Positions 1 through 11,388 of a stretch of 64,000 nt of DNA are shown piece after piece. Position 1 is the first letter of the stretch; each line of letters opens with the position of its first letter. This stretch comes from Plasmodium brasilianum (Eukaryota; Apicomplexa; Aconoidasida; Haemosporida; Plasmodiidae): positions 838,501 to 902,500 of the forward strand of contig NC_090118.1 in assembly GCF_023973825.1 (NCBI RefSeq), read 5' to 3'. Both the position numbers and the translations under genes were made by a program. The notes below the pieces were generated by a model. The model was given only the letters and a program-made list of their open reading frames with translations, ran no database searches and was not told where the DNA came from.

Positions 1-3000
1 ACAACAAACTGTTGCTTGCAATAGAGTCGTTTAAAGTGCTCATGGCATTTAAGCAATTTACCCCATCCACCATACAAGTAGTACCACCGACACCCATCTT
101 ACTGTTATTACTACTCCAATGGGTCGTAAACGTATTGTTATTAATTGCATTGGGAAGCATATCATTGTTTGAATTATTTACTGTAATACCTTTACAATTA
201 ATTACAGTAGTACTAATAGCAGCACTATTACTACTACTACTACTATCGTTCGCAAAGTATGCCGCTTGAGTACTATTCCGCATATAAGCATTCGGAATAT
301 TTGAATTACTTTGGCTCTGCTTCGAGTTAAGTAAAAAATTACTAATATCATTGCTATTTTCCACGCCATCAACGCAGCTACCAACACAGTTATCATTATT
401 GTTATTACCATTTAATGTATTTGTGTACATACTTAAAACTGGTGATACACTAAGATGTTGTTTGGTACTACTCTCTACCGAGTAACAGCTGTTGTTACTA
501 CTCTTACCATTCACATTCATGGGGTTGCTACCACTTCTGTTATCATAGATTCCACTTTTTAAAATTTTATTTATGCCTGCGTTATTCGTACTACCAATGC
601 CATTATTCATGCTTCTACTATAACTACTATTTCTCTTCCTCAGTGAGTTCAACAAGCTGCTATTATGAAGACTAGAGTGTAAATTAACTCTCTGCTTGTT
701 GTTGGGACTGCTTTTATTATTCGACCTATTCTTCGTTCCAGTGGTATGGTTTCTTGCACTGTCAATTCTGCTGCTAGTACCGCTACCACGATTACCCCCG
801 GTGTATTCATCCTTGCCATCCTCATTATTACCGCCACACAGCGAGCTATTATTGCTATTACTATTATTATTATTGTTGTTATTAATGTTACCATTTCCTT
901 TATTCCCCCTTTCACTAGATGCACTATTTACGGAACCCCCTGATGGCATGTAGTTGTTAGAGGAGTTATTAATCGTGTTCTTGTTGTATATATTATTTAT
1001 AATAAAGTTCTTATCCTGAGAATTTAAAATTAAATTACGCAAGACATTCTTTTTATTATCATTCACAATAGAATTTTCCAAATTATTTGCATTACGAACG
1101 AGGGAGTTAAGCTTCGACATATTTTTCATATTTCCCTTCTGTAGCAGACTATCCACACTGCCATTCACACTGCCATTCACACTGCCATTCACACTACCAT
1201 TCACACTACCATTCATACTGCCACTAACACTGCCATTCACACTGCCACTAACACTACCACTAACACTACTGCTTACGCTGCCTCTGGCACTACCTCTAAC
1301 ACTACCCCTTACACCACCTCTACTACTACCATTGCCACTAACACTAGATGGACCATTCGATAGGGTACGCATATTTGCATTTTTATCATTCCACATAACT
1401 CTCCTCAATGCTTGCTTTGCAGCCTCACTAGCACCACTGGCGCTACTGGCTAACTTTGACAAGATGTATAGGTGTTTGTTAATGGAACTATCACGTCCTT
1501 TCGGAGTTAGGCTTAACGTAGACATATCGGTAATGCCCTTACCATTTTTACTACTACTGTTACTACTGCTGTTACTGCTTCTGTTGCTTCCGCTGTTACT
1601 TCCACGGTTACTTCCACCGTTACTTCCACCGTTACTTCCACCGTTACTTCCACGGTTACTTCCACTGTTACCGCAGTTGTTCAGATACGAAATGCTCTTC
1701 ATCTTTTGATCATTATCCATATTACCCTTATACGTGCTTAAGAAAAAAGGGTTGTTTCCACTAATTATGTTACGCATGTAATGTCTGTTGGTAGAAGAAA
1801 TACTACGATTATTTGCATGATTGTTGTTGCTACTGTTGTATAGACTTGCGATGCTGTTGTAATGGTTTATATTTCTAATAGTATTATTGTTTCTTAGCTG
1901 ATGATGATGGTAATTCATATTATTCACGTTACTCATGTTGTGCATGCTATATGGACCACTCCTGCCACTCATTGCGCTACTTATGCTGTGGTAATTCATG
2001 TTAATTTTTCCGTACGAATTCCCATTTATTCCATTTATACCATTCATTCCATTCACTTTGCTCACGTTGTTCATGTTATTCATACCGCTAACACCGCCTA
2101 TCCCGCTTATATTGGTTAAACCGGTAATACCTCTAATAACACTATTTCCTATAACTTTATCGTTCGTTAAAGAATTTATCAATTCTTTTCCATTTTTTTT
2201 CTTATGAAAAAATATTCCGTCTGGAGAGTGAAGATTATATGGGCACCGATCCTGATGATTTGCTCCGGACAACTCTAACCATACTCTACCCGTTTCATTA
2301 TCTTTAATTATCCTTAATCTACTATTACAATGTAAATTTAAAATACAAACAAAGTTTCTTACATATCTTTTTCCTGTAACACTACTATTTAAATATTTGT
2401 ATCCCATAGCAGTTGCACGATCTTTTCCTTCTTGTATACTACCACAGATATCTAGGAAATCCCATTTAAATCGATTTCCAGAATTTTTCTTTTTTTCATC
2501 AAATAAATCATTAAAATTAATACATAGAGGTCCTCTTGCTTTCATCTCTACCATACTACTATCATTCATATCTACTATGATTAACACTTTACCTATACAA
2601 TTTTCATGTTCACAACATACAATTGTGTAAATTAATTTCTGGTATCCTAAAGCTACTTTCTCTAATACTAAACCTACTGCACTACATCTTTTATAACCAA
2701 CATATTCAGACTCACATGTCATGATAAAATCAAATACACCACATTTATCTTTTTCAAAACGATATTTAAATTTTTTTTTTTTTTTACTTTCTTTTTTCAT
2801 TAATTTTATTTTATCCTGTTCATTCCTTGCTCTTAAGAACTCCACTTGCTTTCTTATTTTTACTAAACTATACAGGATACTACACATGGTCGGGGGTGAG
2901 TCTACATCATCCTCCTTATCGTCGCTATCTTCTTCGTTGTATGGGCTTTGGACATACTCATTGCTGTTCCCTGCGTTTGCACTGCCATGAGGAGCATATC

Positions 3001-4990
3001 CGTTAGTATATACACTAACACTTCCATTGGTACTTCCATTAGTACCTCCTCCTCCATTGGTGTTATTCGTATAACTGTTTGTATATCCATTCGTATATCC
3101 ACTAGCACCTCCATTGGTAATATTATTCGTATACTCGTTAACATGTCTGTTAGCATATCCAATGGAATCTTCATTAATACTGTTATTCACATGATCAATA
3201 ACATAACCATTAGTAATATTGAATTCACTCTGATCATTATGCGTCGTGATACTACTTGTGGGTACCATCATCATATCCGCACTTTCACTCTTATTGTCCA
3301 CTCCTTCACATCTATTATTGATGTTCGTAGGAAATCCTATACCTATGTCCACGTTGTATGTATCTGTAACGGCTGTCGACACCTTACTATCTGACCTTAC
3401 CTTATCTATATTATTATATGTATAAGATTCATTTTTGTTTATTATTACATACTCATCGGAATTGTTATCTATATCCTTAACTACATTAACATTCTTCTCT
3501 TCAGGGCACAGCCTTGTATTTACATCATATAATGAAATGTTCATTCCATTAGTCATAACATCCCTCAAGCTGCTACTACTTTCCTTCGCGCAATACCTCT
3601 GTTGTTCAGTCTCCACATCTACATTATTATTATTATTACTGCAACTGCCATTACCACTTCTGCTGTTATTGCTATTTTCGCTTCCATTGACAACACTACT
3701 ACCATTCATGTAATTCTCTTCCTCCCTGCACAACGAACTATTATTGCCAGTCAGGTCGTTTTTACTTTCAACATTTTTTTCTTTACTTATGTAAATTGGT
3801 TTACTACCAGTGCCATTGGCGCATACACTGCCGCTTACATTGCCACTTACAGTACCCTCACAACATGCATTCGTTAAAAGGGTCCCACATTTCATGTACT
3901 CCTCCTCCTTTATGCTTTCCTCTAACCAGTTCTCTTTAATTGCTTGCTGTTCTATTAAAGTAACGTTTGTTGTATCCTTGTCATGTTCAAACCGACATAA
4001 CACACCATTCTGTTCTTCTTTATCCTTAACATGGTCATCACCTTCGTTACAATATGCATTTTCGCTATCATAATTGTCATTGCTCTTCCCATTGCTTCTT
4101 CCACGGCTTCTTCCACGGCTGCTTCCACGGCTTCTTCCACGGCTGCTTCCACGGCTACTTCCACTCTTGCTTATATCATTCTGATAATACGTGCTACTAC
4201 TACCGCTACCTTGTTTACCATTATCATTTGCACTGTTGCAATTTTCCTTATAATTTCCTCCATTCTCGTTCAGCTCTACCTTTACATTATCTTCATTTTG
4301 CACAAATTCATTACTGTGGTTGTTATCATGTGAAGCATCATCATTATTATTATTGTTACAATGATTATTATTATGAACACTATCCGTGTATGGTACATCA
4401 TTCACTAGTACATCATCGTCTTTTTGTGTCCGACTACTCAAGTAAAGATTAGACCTATTATTTAACAACATATTCCCTTCAGAATCATTTGTCAATTCGT
4501 CCGCTTGCACATTTCCGGTCCTTACTCTGTCATTGCTATTGTTATTGCTATTGCTATTGTTATTGTTATCGTTATCGTTATTGCTATTACTATTGTTATT
4601 GTTATTGCTACTGCTATTGCTACTGCTATTGCTACTGCTACTGCTACTGCTATTGCTATTGCTACTGCTACTGCTATTGCTATTGCTATTGTTATTGTTA
4701 TCGTTATTGCTATTGTTATTGTTATTGCTACTGCTATTGCTATTGCTATTGTTGTTATCATCATAGATGATGTCTTTTCCATTTTCGTTATTATCGCCTC
4801 TGTTACTGGTTCCATCAGAGCTGCTTATAATCCCCTTTTCATGGGGTGAAGGCATCGCTGATCTTTCGTATGTTTTGCAAAATTCATTTTTTTTATCATC
4901 GTAACTGTAATTGCTATAAATGCTAATACAACTGTTATAGCTCTTACAACTATTAAAATTATTTGAGTTATCGTTTGAGCTATTTTCCAT
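1..4990 (-). CDS. Large low-complexity protein with duplicated Cys module (partial, 3' end outside window)
   Basis: The frame opens at ATG 4990-4988 and stays open for 1663 codons to the window edge, so the C-terminus is missing. Most of it is low complexity: an Asn/Ser/Asp tract (about residues 75-155), GSSRGRSR-type repeats (about 275-305), GYTN-like repeats (about 605-660), GSVN/GSVS tetrapeptides (about 1220-1285) and Asn/Gly/Ser runs further on. Between about residues 735 and 930 (bases 2200-2785) the composition becomes ordinary. There, two copies of a ~72-residue module lie at residues 753-823 and 843-916. They align without a gap through residue 46 and share four cysteines (module positions 7, 40, 46 and the last residue), including C-x5-C. 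I do not recognise the family with certainty. The C-x5-C spacing recalls WRKY-GCM1/FLYWCH-type zinc folds (inference). In P. falciparum this locus may be an asparagine-rich antigen, recalled only. The gene points the same way as the phosphatase upstream of it. Confidence 0.85.
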   Translation of the reverse strand, partial: MENSSNDNSNNFNSCKSYNSCISIYSNYSYDDKKNEFCKTYERSAMPSPHEKGIISSSDGTSNRGDNNENGKDIIYDDNNNSNSNSSSNNNNNSNNDNNNNSNSNSSSSSNSNSSSSSSSNSSSNSSSNNNNNSNSNNDNDNNNNSNSNNNSNDRVRTGNVQADELTNDSEGNMLLNNRSNLYLSSRTQKDDDVLVNDVPYTDSVHNNNHCNNNNNDDASHDNNHSNEFVQNEDNVKVELNENGGNYKENCNSANDNGKQGSGSSSTYYQNDISKSGSSRGSSRGRSRGSSRGRSRGRSNGKSNDNYDSENAYCNEGDDHVKDKEEQNGVLCRFEHDKDTTNVTLIEQQAIKENWLEESIKEEEYMKCGTLLTNACCEGTVSGNVSGSVCANGTGSKPIYISKEKNVESKNDLTGNNSSLCREEENYMNGSSVVNGSENSNNSRSGNGSCSNNNNNVDVETEQQRYCAKESSSSLRDVMTNGMNISLYDVNTRLCPEEKNVNVVKDIDNNSDEYVIINKNESYTYNNIDKVRSDSKVSTAVTDTYNVDIGIGFPTNINNRCEGVDNKSESADMMMVPTSSITTHNDQSEFNITNGYVIDHVNNSINEDSIGYANRHVNEYTNNITNGGASGYTNGYTNSYTNNTNGGGGTNGSTNGSVSVYTNGYAPHGSANAGNSNEYVQSPYNEEDSDDKEDDVDSPPTMCSILYSLVKIRKQVEFLRARNEQDKIKLMKKESKKKKKFKYRFEKDKCGVFDFIMTCESEYVGYKRCSAVGLVLEKVALGYQKLIYTIVCCEHENCIGKVLIIVDMNDSSMVEMKARGPLCINFNDLFDEKKKNSGNRFKWDFLDICGSIQEGKDRATAMGYKYLNSSVTGKRYVRNFVCILNLHCNSRLRIIKDNETGRVWLELSGANHQDRCPYNLHSPDGIFFHKKKNGKELINSLTNDKVIGNSVIRGITGLTNISGIGGVSGMNNMNNVSKVNGMNGINGINGNSYGKINMNYHSISSAMSGRSGPYSMHNMSNVNNMNYHHHQLRNNNTIRNINHYNSIASLYNSSNNNHANNRSISSTNRHYMRNIISGNNPFFLSTYKGNMDNDQKMKSISYLNNCGNSGSNRGSNGGSNGGSNGGSNRGSNSGSNRSSNSSSNSSSKNGKGITDMSTLSLTPKGRDSSINKHLYILSKLASSASGASEAAKQALRRVMWNDKNANMRTLSNGPSSVSGNGSSRGGVRGSVRGSARGSVSSSVSGSVSGSVNGSVSGSMNGSVNGSVNGSVNGSVNGSVDSLLQKGNMKNMSKLNSLVRNANNLENSIVNDNKKNVLRNLILNSQDKNFIINNIYNKNTINNSSNNYMPSGGSVNSASSERGNKGNGNINNNNNNNSNSNNSSLCGGNNEDGKDEYTGGNRGSGTSSRIDSARNHTTGTKNRSNNKSSPNNKQRVNLHSSLHNSSLLNSLRKRNSSYSRSMNNGIGSTNNAGINKILKSGIYDNRSGSNPMNVNGKSSNNSCYSVESSTKQHLSVSPVLSMYTNTLNGNNNNDNCVGSCVDGVENSNDISNFLLNSKQSQSNSNIPNAYMRNSTQAAYFANDSSSSSNSAAISTTVINCKGITVNNSNNDMLPNAINNNTFTTHWSSNNSKMGVGGTTCMVDGVNCLNAMSTLNDSIASNSLL
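1145..1330 (-). repeat. GSVN/GSVS tetrapeptide-coding repeat in the first gene
   Basis: A 12-bp unit recurs with small changes. In the gene frame it codes Gly-Ser-Val-Asn or Gly-Ser-Val-Ser, drifting to RGSV/RGSA at the C-terminal side. Expansion in whole codons keeps the frame open. Confidence 0.8.
2243..2734 (-). other. Two tandem copies of a four-cysteine module (2734-2522 and 2464-2243)
   Basis: Numbering from FDF (copy 1) and WDF (copy 2), identical positions include D2, F3, C7, S9, G13, R16, A19, G21, V39, C40, C46, I52, I53 and D55, and each copy ends on a Cys (position 71 or 74). The copies are separated by an 19-residue Lys/Asn linker. A conserved Cys quartet in both copies suggests a small metal-binding fold (inference). 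This is the only ordered-looking part of the gene within the window. Confidence 0.75.
4528..4766 (-). repeat. Asn/Ser/Asp codon-repeat tract
   Basis: About 80 codons are almost only AAT/AAC, AGC/AGT and GAT near the N-terminus of the first gene. This trinucleotide-type expansion is typical of Plasmodium proteins. Confidence 0.85.
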
Positions 4991-5166
4991 TCTCTATTTT
5001 TTATTAACCCGTTTCCTCTTCTCTTTTTTTTTTTTTTTTTTTCTCCTTAAATGTTCAGAATTTTATCTTTCCTTTCTCTTCCTTACCGTATTTGCGAAAA
5101 ATATGCATAAATGTATATGTACATACGTACTACTACTATTTAATGCGTTAAAAGAAAGTCTTCCTC

Positions 5167-5202
<36 letters not shown>

Positions 5203-5457
5203 ACGATCAAAATTATGTTTCCAATTTCAAGCTTCAAAAATTTTTAAATTCAAAACTTCAATATATCACAATATTCAGCTAAATCTTAGGGAGCACCAAT
5301 AATTGACCCTTTACACATAAATAACAGTTACACATACAGCTAGTTATTTTAAAACCCACCAGGTCTATACATATATCTATCTATACATATATCTATCTAT
5401 ACATATATCTATCTATACATATATATCTATATCTATACATATATCTATATATATATC

Positions 5458-5496
<39 letters not shown>

Positions 5497-5710
5497 CAAA
5501 AATTATTGGAGCATAAAAAGGTAATAAAAAGCATAAAAAATATAACGATTTTATTATTATTATAGTAAACTAAATTGATGTATATTCTCTGTTAAGGTAA
5601 TAATACAGAAAGGATATTACTATATATATGAATAGGTCAAAAATAAGATAATAACAATATCTCATTTGAGTTAATTTGTACTTAAAAAATAAAACAAAAA
5701 AATTAATAAA

Positions 5711-5764
<54 letters not shown>

Positions 5765-6080
5765 TAACACAATACATCCCTAATACGTTGTAATTATAAA
5801 CAACGAGTAAAATGATGTGATGGTTAATACAAACATGAAAAATTATGAATCAAAATTTTTGGAAGTAAAATTATATGTATATAAAAATATTTGTAAATGA
5901 AGAACTACACCAACGGAAAGTATAAAACATATGTGCTATATGCGTGGTAGCAGAGCGAAAAGCCTGTTTTTAATTAAGCACATACTTCAGTATGTATGTA
6001 TTGTATGTGTTAATATATGTATGTATGCGTGTTATATATGGTATGTGCATAAACACAAGGGTTAAGTGTGTATAAATATA

Positions 6081-6117
<37 letters not shown>

Positions 6118-6540
6118 ATAAACACATTAATGTATGTACAACATATATTCACAGCGTACGTTTACGCTCAGAGGCTTTTACAAAATTGAAAATGAATGAT
6201 GATCTCTTTCCTCTTTGAAACACCTTATCTTTAACAGGATATCCAGTATGCTAATACTTCTAAACTAATTTTACAATGGCACTTTTCTTTCAAAAATAAA
6301 AAAAAATATATAAAATAAAATATCACTATTTTAAAAGAGTTCGCACGTATATGCGCATATATATGTACAATATATATATGTATATAAATACATATATACT
6401 CGTATTGTCTCGTGACAAATATGAATAACTTCAAAAAAAATAAACTCTTAAGCCCTGCAACTAAACACAAAAATTCATAAAAATTTTGAAGGCAAAAAAA
6501 AAAAAAAAAAAAAGTTATAAAAAGTTACAAAATGTCATAA

Positions 6541-6700
6541 AACGCTAAAATTATAAAACGTTAAAATTATAAAAAGCTAAAATTATAAAACGCTAAAATT
6601 ATAAAACGTTAAAATTATAAAAAGCTAAAATTATAAAACGCTAAAATTATAAAACGTTAAAATTATAAAAAGCTAAAATTATAAAACGTTAAAATTATAA
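6541..6700. repeat. 16-bp minisatellite with 48-bp higher-order pattern
   Basis: Ten copies of a 16-bp unit ending in AAAATTATAA. The variable first six bases run AACGCT, AACGTT, AAAGCT in strict order three times, then AACGTT once more, so the real repeating block is 48 bp. Confidence 0.85.
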
Positions 6701-8057
6701 AAATTTAAAATAAGGAAATTGTAATAATAAAACAATATAATTATATGGACATCCAAATAACATAACTCTTTCCTTTGTACTATTCAAAAAATACTTCTTA
6801 ACTGTATATATATATATGTATGTATACACAATAAAATTAAAAAATTATAGCTATAATGAGTAAGCGTAAAATGTCTATAAAAAAAAAATAATAAAAAAAT
6901 AAAAATAAAAGGTACATGCATTGACGTAAATATATATATATACGTACGTACAATGCGTGCCATAAAAGACTAAGGAATAACGTACATATGTATGTCTGCT
7001 TTATAAATGAGTCTATTCTGTCAGCACAAATCTACTACTACAACTATATAAAAATTGCAGATATGCATAAATTTCATAAAAGGTTGATGGCTTATTATTA
7101 TAAGCTTCACTTGTGTGTGCTTTAATTTAATTAGTATTTTAAAATTCGTAAAAGAAAAACAGTAAAAAACATGCGAAAAAAAAAAAAAAAAATTAAATTA
7201 TTATAAATTATGCTAAATTATGCTAAAATATGTAAACTACGTATGGTGTGCTAATCTATGTATGGTATGCTTAATCAACTTTGTGTAGTACAAAAAAAAA
7301 AAAATTAATAAATTTAAAATAAAATACTAGACAACTATGGATTTAATATATTAACGAAATTAATTGAACAAAACATTTTACGAAACACCTTTTTGTGTAA
7401 AAACTCGTACATTACCGTTTATAAATAAAAATGCGTACATGTTCATATATACGTTTATATATGCATATACCGTATATATGCGTATGCGTATACAAGGCAC
7501 GGATGAAATTCAAGCATAGTAAACAAAAATATGCATAAGTTTTATTTTAACGAAACGAAACATTCAACATATATATGTATGTACATGTATACATTTCCGT
7601 ACATGCACATACATGTGCTGAAAGCACATAAATAAAAAAACCCACGCAGGAAAAATAGGTAAAACTACAAATGATTTATTATGCTTAAGAAATATATTTT
7701 AATTAAGGTAACAAAAAAACAAAATTAAAAAAAAAAAAAAAAAGTATGGCCCATATTATGACCTGAGAAAATGTATGTATGCGTGTGTATATGCAATGTA
7801 TGTACGTATATATATTAGTATGTATGTATGTATGTATGTATATATATATATATATTAGTATGTATGTATGTATGTATGTATATGAAAACGAATAAAATGC
7901 ATAAATTCTAGAGCGAAATAACAATTAAAAAATTTTTTTAAATTATAAATACGTTGTGTTGAAGGATTCAAAAAATTAAAGCTGTACAATATCACATATG
8001 CATAATATATGCTGCTACATATACCCGCATTATATTCTGCTGTATAAACTTCCACAT

Positions 8058-8137
8058 ATACTTTATGTAACCTTATATATATGTACTTTATGTAATGTTA
8101 TATATATGTACTTTATGTAATGTTATATATATGTACT
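8058..8137. repeat. 25-bp tandem repeat, about 3 copies
   Basis: The unit reads TACTTTATGTAA followed by (C/T)(C/G)TTATATATATG. The later two copies match each other closely. Confidence 0.7.
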
Positions 8138-8150
8138 TAGGTATTTGTTA

Positions 8151-8182
<32 letters not shown>

Positions 8183-8383
8183 GTATGTGCAACAAAACTA
8201 CTTATTCGCATATAAAATGATTTAAAAAAAAAAAAAAAAAAAAGTTTCAAAAATTAAAAAATTGGTAAATCATGAATTTATTGTCTTTCTCATAACATAA
8301 AGGCGCGATGGTATGTGCTAACTTGTTCATATATACATTACCATACATACCGTTTCAACAAAATTAACGTAAAGCAATGAATA

Positions 8384-8423
<40 letters not shown>

Positions 8424-8735
8424 TAATATATATATATATATTTACATAAATATACCTACATAAATATATTTATATAAATATATACGCACATATACTCACA
8501 TAAATATACTTAAAAATATTTATATAAATACATTTATATATACACTTTTAACATTCTCGTAAGTCATAACAGTCATCCAGGGTCAAAACTGCATATAATG
8601 CATTTCTCTGGTGCTGTTAAATTATATGTACATATGAATTACTGCTAATTATACTGCTATAATATTTCTATTGTTTATTTATGTATTTTCATATATTCAT
8701 TTCTGTCGCTTTTATGTTTATACATAAATATACAT

Positions 8736-8771
<36 letters not shown>

Positions 8772-9350
8772 AATGCATGTACACGTACATAAAATATACG
8801 TATATTTTTACATATAACAAAGCATTAAGTAAATGCCTGTAAAACGTAAGTCGTGTATATATATGTATGTATGTAACAATGTATTAAATACGCAAAATGG
8901 ATATATGAATGTATGTATGGAATGAATATATAAAATATAATGAAATATATAATGTATTTTCATAAAATATATGCAGGTCAAAAAATAGAGCAAAATAAAA
9001 CAAAATATGGCAAAAAAAAGGATAAAAATATATAACAAAATATGGCAAAATAAAAAGCGAAAAAGCGATAAACATAAAGGACGAAAAAAAAAAAAAATTA
9101 TATAACTAAAGTTAATTAAAATCATGTATGTATATATATACATATATAGTACAAAAATGTATGCATATTAACAGTAATAACAAATTGGCATGTAATATTA
9201 CGAAGTATATATTTCATATGCAGTAAAAGAAATTTACGTAAATATATATACATATATAAATAATATATATATATATAAATAAATAAATATATATTATATA
9301 TATATATAAATAAATATATATATGTATATATATAAATGTGTTGATGAAAA

Positions 9351-9450
9351 AATAGTAATATAAATAGTAATATAAATAGTTATATAAATAGTTATATAAA
9401 TAGTTATATACAGAGTAATACAAACAGTTATATAAATAGTTATATATATA
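9351..9450. repeat. 12-bp AGTTATATAAAT-type repeat
   Basis: About eight imperfect copies of AATAGTTATATA, with variants that contain AGTAATATA. Confidence 0.7.
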
Positions 9451-9624
9451 AATGATACATATAAGTATGCATGAATAATGTATTATTTCCGAAAAATTAA
9501 AAAAAAATTATTTTTTTTAACTTAATTTAAATATAATATATATATGTGCATTTATACATGTTTATTTTTTATATGTATAAAAAAAGTATACGTAAAAAAC
9601 AAGTAAAAAGGGTAAAGAAGCATG

Positions 9625-9808
9625 TAAAAGAAAAAAGAAGCATGTAAAATAAGCTGTAAAATAAGCTGTAAAATAAGCTGTAAAATAAGCATTTAAAATA
9701 AGCATGTAAAATAAACATTTAAAATAAGCACTTAAAATAAGCATGTAAAATAAACATTTAAAATAAGCATGTAAAATAAACATGTAAAATAAGCATGTAA
9801 AAAACGTA
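9625..9808. repeat. 12/13-bp GCATGTAAAATAA repeat
   Basis: About thirteen units of GC(A)TGTAAAATAA with variants GCATTT, ACATTT and GCACTT. On the minus strand it gives a repetitive Tyr/Phe/Leu ORF that is not a gene. Confidence 0.75.
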
Positions 9809-10581
9809 AAAAATAAGTAAATAAATATGTATAATCTCTGTATAGGTACAAATAATCCCTCTTACCCCTGTAGATACATTATTCAAAAAAAGTAAAATAT
9901 TCAAAAATGGGATATTTATGGTTATAAGGTGAAAATAGATAAGTACGAAAAGGTGGAATATATATTATGGAAATAAATTAAAATTCATCATACGAATATA
10001 TATAAAAAAAATAAAATTATAATTATGCATAAACAATTGATACGTAAAATGTAAATTTTAATTAATATTTATTTTTTATTTAAATAAAATAAAAAAATAT
10101 AATTGAATATACATATAAACATATTTTTATATTATGTAAACTTTTATATAAAGAAGTAGCATATCCTTTTTTTCTCTTTTTTTTTTTTTTTTGCAGTATT
10201 TCGAGTTCTCTGAATAAAATGCGTATTATTTATTCATGTATGTATATTTATATATATAAGGGTTAATAGAGAAGAAATGGATTTTAAAATTTAAAAATAA
10301 TTAAAAAGAATTTTTGATAAATATTGAAAACGATTAACAATGAATGAAAATATGGAGATACAATAATAATATATATATACATACGTTTTCATTAAAAAAA
10401 AAAAAAAGTGGGTTATACTTTTAATAAATTTTTAGTTCTCATAAATTTTGTATATTCAATAATATATAACAAAACATGTATGATGGTGGAAATTATAAGC
10501 TCTCTCTGCATGGTATGTAAAATTTTTAATTTTCAATTTTCCGTTAGGAGTTTTGGTTTTAGCTTTGTTATCGTTTTTGTT

Positions 10582-10672
10582 TAGTTTGGTTTTTACGTAG
10601 TTTGGTTTTTACGTAGTTTGGTTTTTACGTAGTTTGGTTTTTACATAATTTGGTTATTACTTAGTTTCGTTT
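10582..10672. repeat. 16-bp TAGTTTGGTTTTTACG repeat
   Basis: Four near-perfect copies plus two decayed ones. They lie just downstream of the phosphatase stop, probably in its 3' untranslated region. Confidence 0.75.
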
Positions 10673-10793
10673 TTGGAAATATTTGAAAAAAAAATATTTT
10701 TATAATTTTTATTTTTTTTTAAATTAATATTATTTGAACAAAAAAAAAGATTTTCCACATTTCAAAATTTTGTAAATTTTAATTTTACTCTTT

Positions 10794-11349
10794 TCATAAA
10801 TTTTCAAAATTTTGGAACCAAGTATCATCGTAGTTTTTAATACCAATTCTTTGTGCAAACTAGGAAAAAAAAAAAAAAAAATGCACAAGCGAATGTTTCC
10901 TATGTTTATTTGCATATGTACATGTAATCCTATGTATATAAATACATGTACGTGTACATGTACCCATGCAATACTATGTGCCGTCATGTTTTTTTTTTTT
11001 TTTTTTTATTTTTTCCCCTCCTACATTTTGGGAATGTACGAAAAGTATACATAATAAATATATGTACTTGCATGTACATGTACATGTTTTATGAACACAT
11101 AAGGAATATCAAATGACACGATATGAATTGTGGAACGAAAAATATAAAAAATACTTTGAGTGTCTTCACGAAAAGGAAAGAGCAAAAAAATACCAAAAAA
11201 AAAAAAAAGGCATGAATGTTCAACAGTGTATACATAATATATATGCGTATATATGCATGTGTATATATACACGTGTATACATATATATATGCATTTTTGT
11301 GTAAACGCATGTATAAACATTTTTCACGTATATATACATGTGTACTCAC

Positions 11350-11388
<39 letters not shown>

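Larger units (their letters stand above)
4991..10793. other. Intergenic spacer, AT-rich, no convincing gene
   Basis: This holds the 5' flank of the first gene and the 3' flank of the phosphatase gene. It contains poly(A) runs (5173-5201, 5717-5762, 6496-6513), (TA)n runs (5470-5496, 6085-6115, 8391-8440, 8741-8769), ATCT/ATAC microsatellites (5363-5460), ATGT runs (7815-7880) and several minisatellites listed separately. All ORFs here are short and made of Ile/Tyr/Lys/Phe codons from the repeats. I see no tRNA or other RNA gene. Confidence 0.7.

Noticed and set aside
12..4850. Many plus-strand Leu/Ile/Thr/Ser/Tyr/Cys ORFs
   Set aside because: Antisense shadows of the Asn/Ser/Asp-rich first gene, which is open on the minus strand for the whole stretch.
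11113..11304. Plus ORF MTRYELWNEKYKKYF with Lys-rich tail
   Set aside because: It lies inside the phosphatase intron, ends in repeat-derived Tyr/Ile, and has no splice support or recognisable match.
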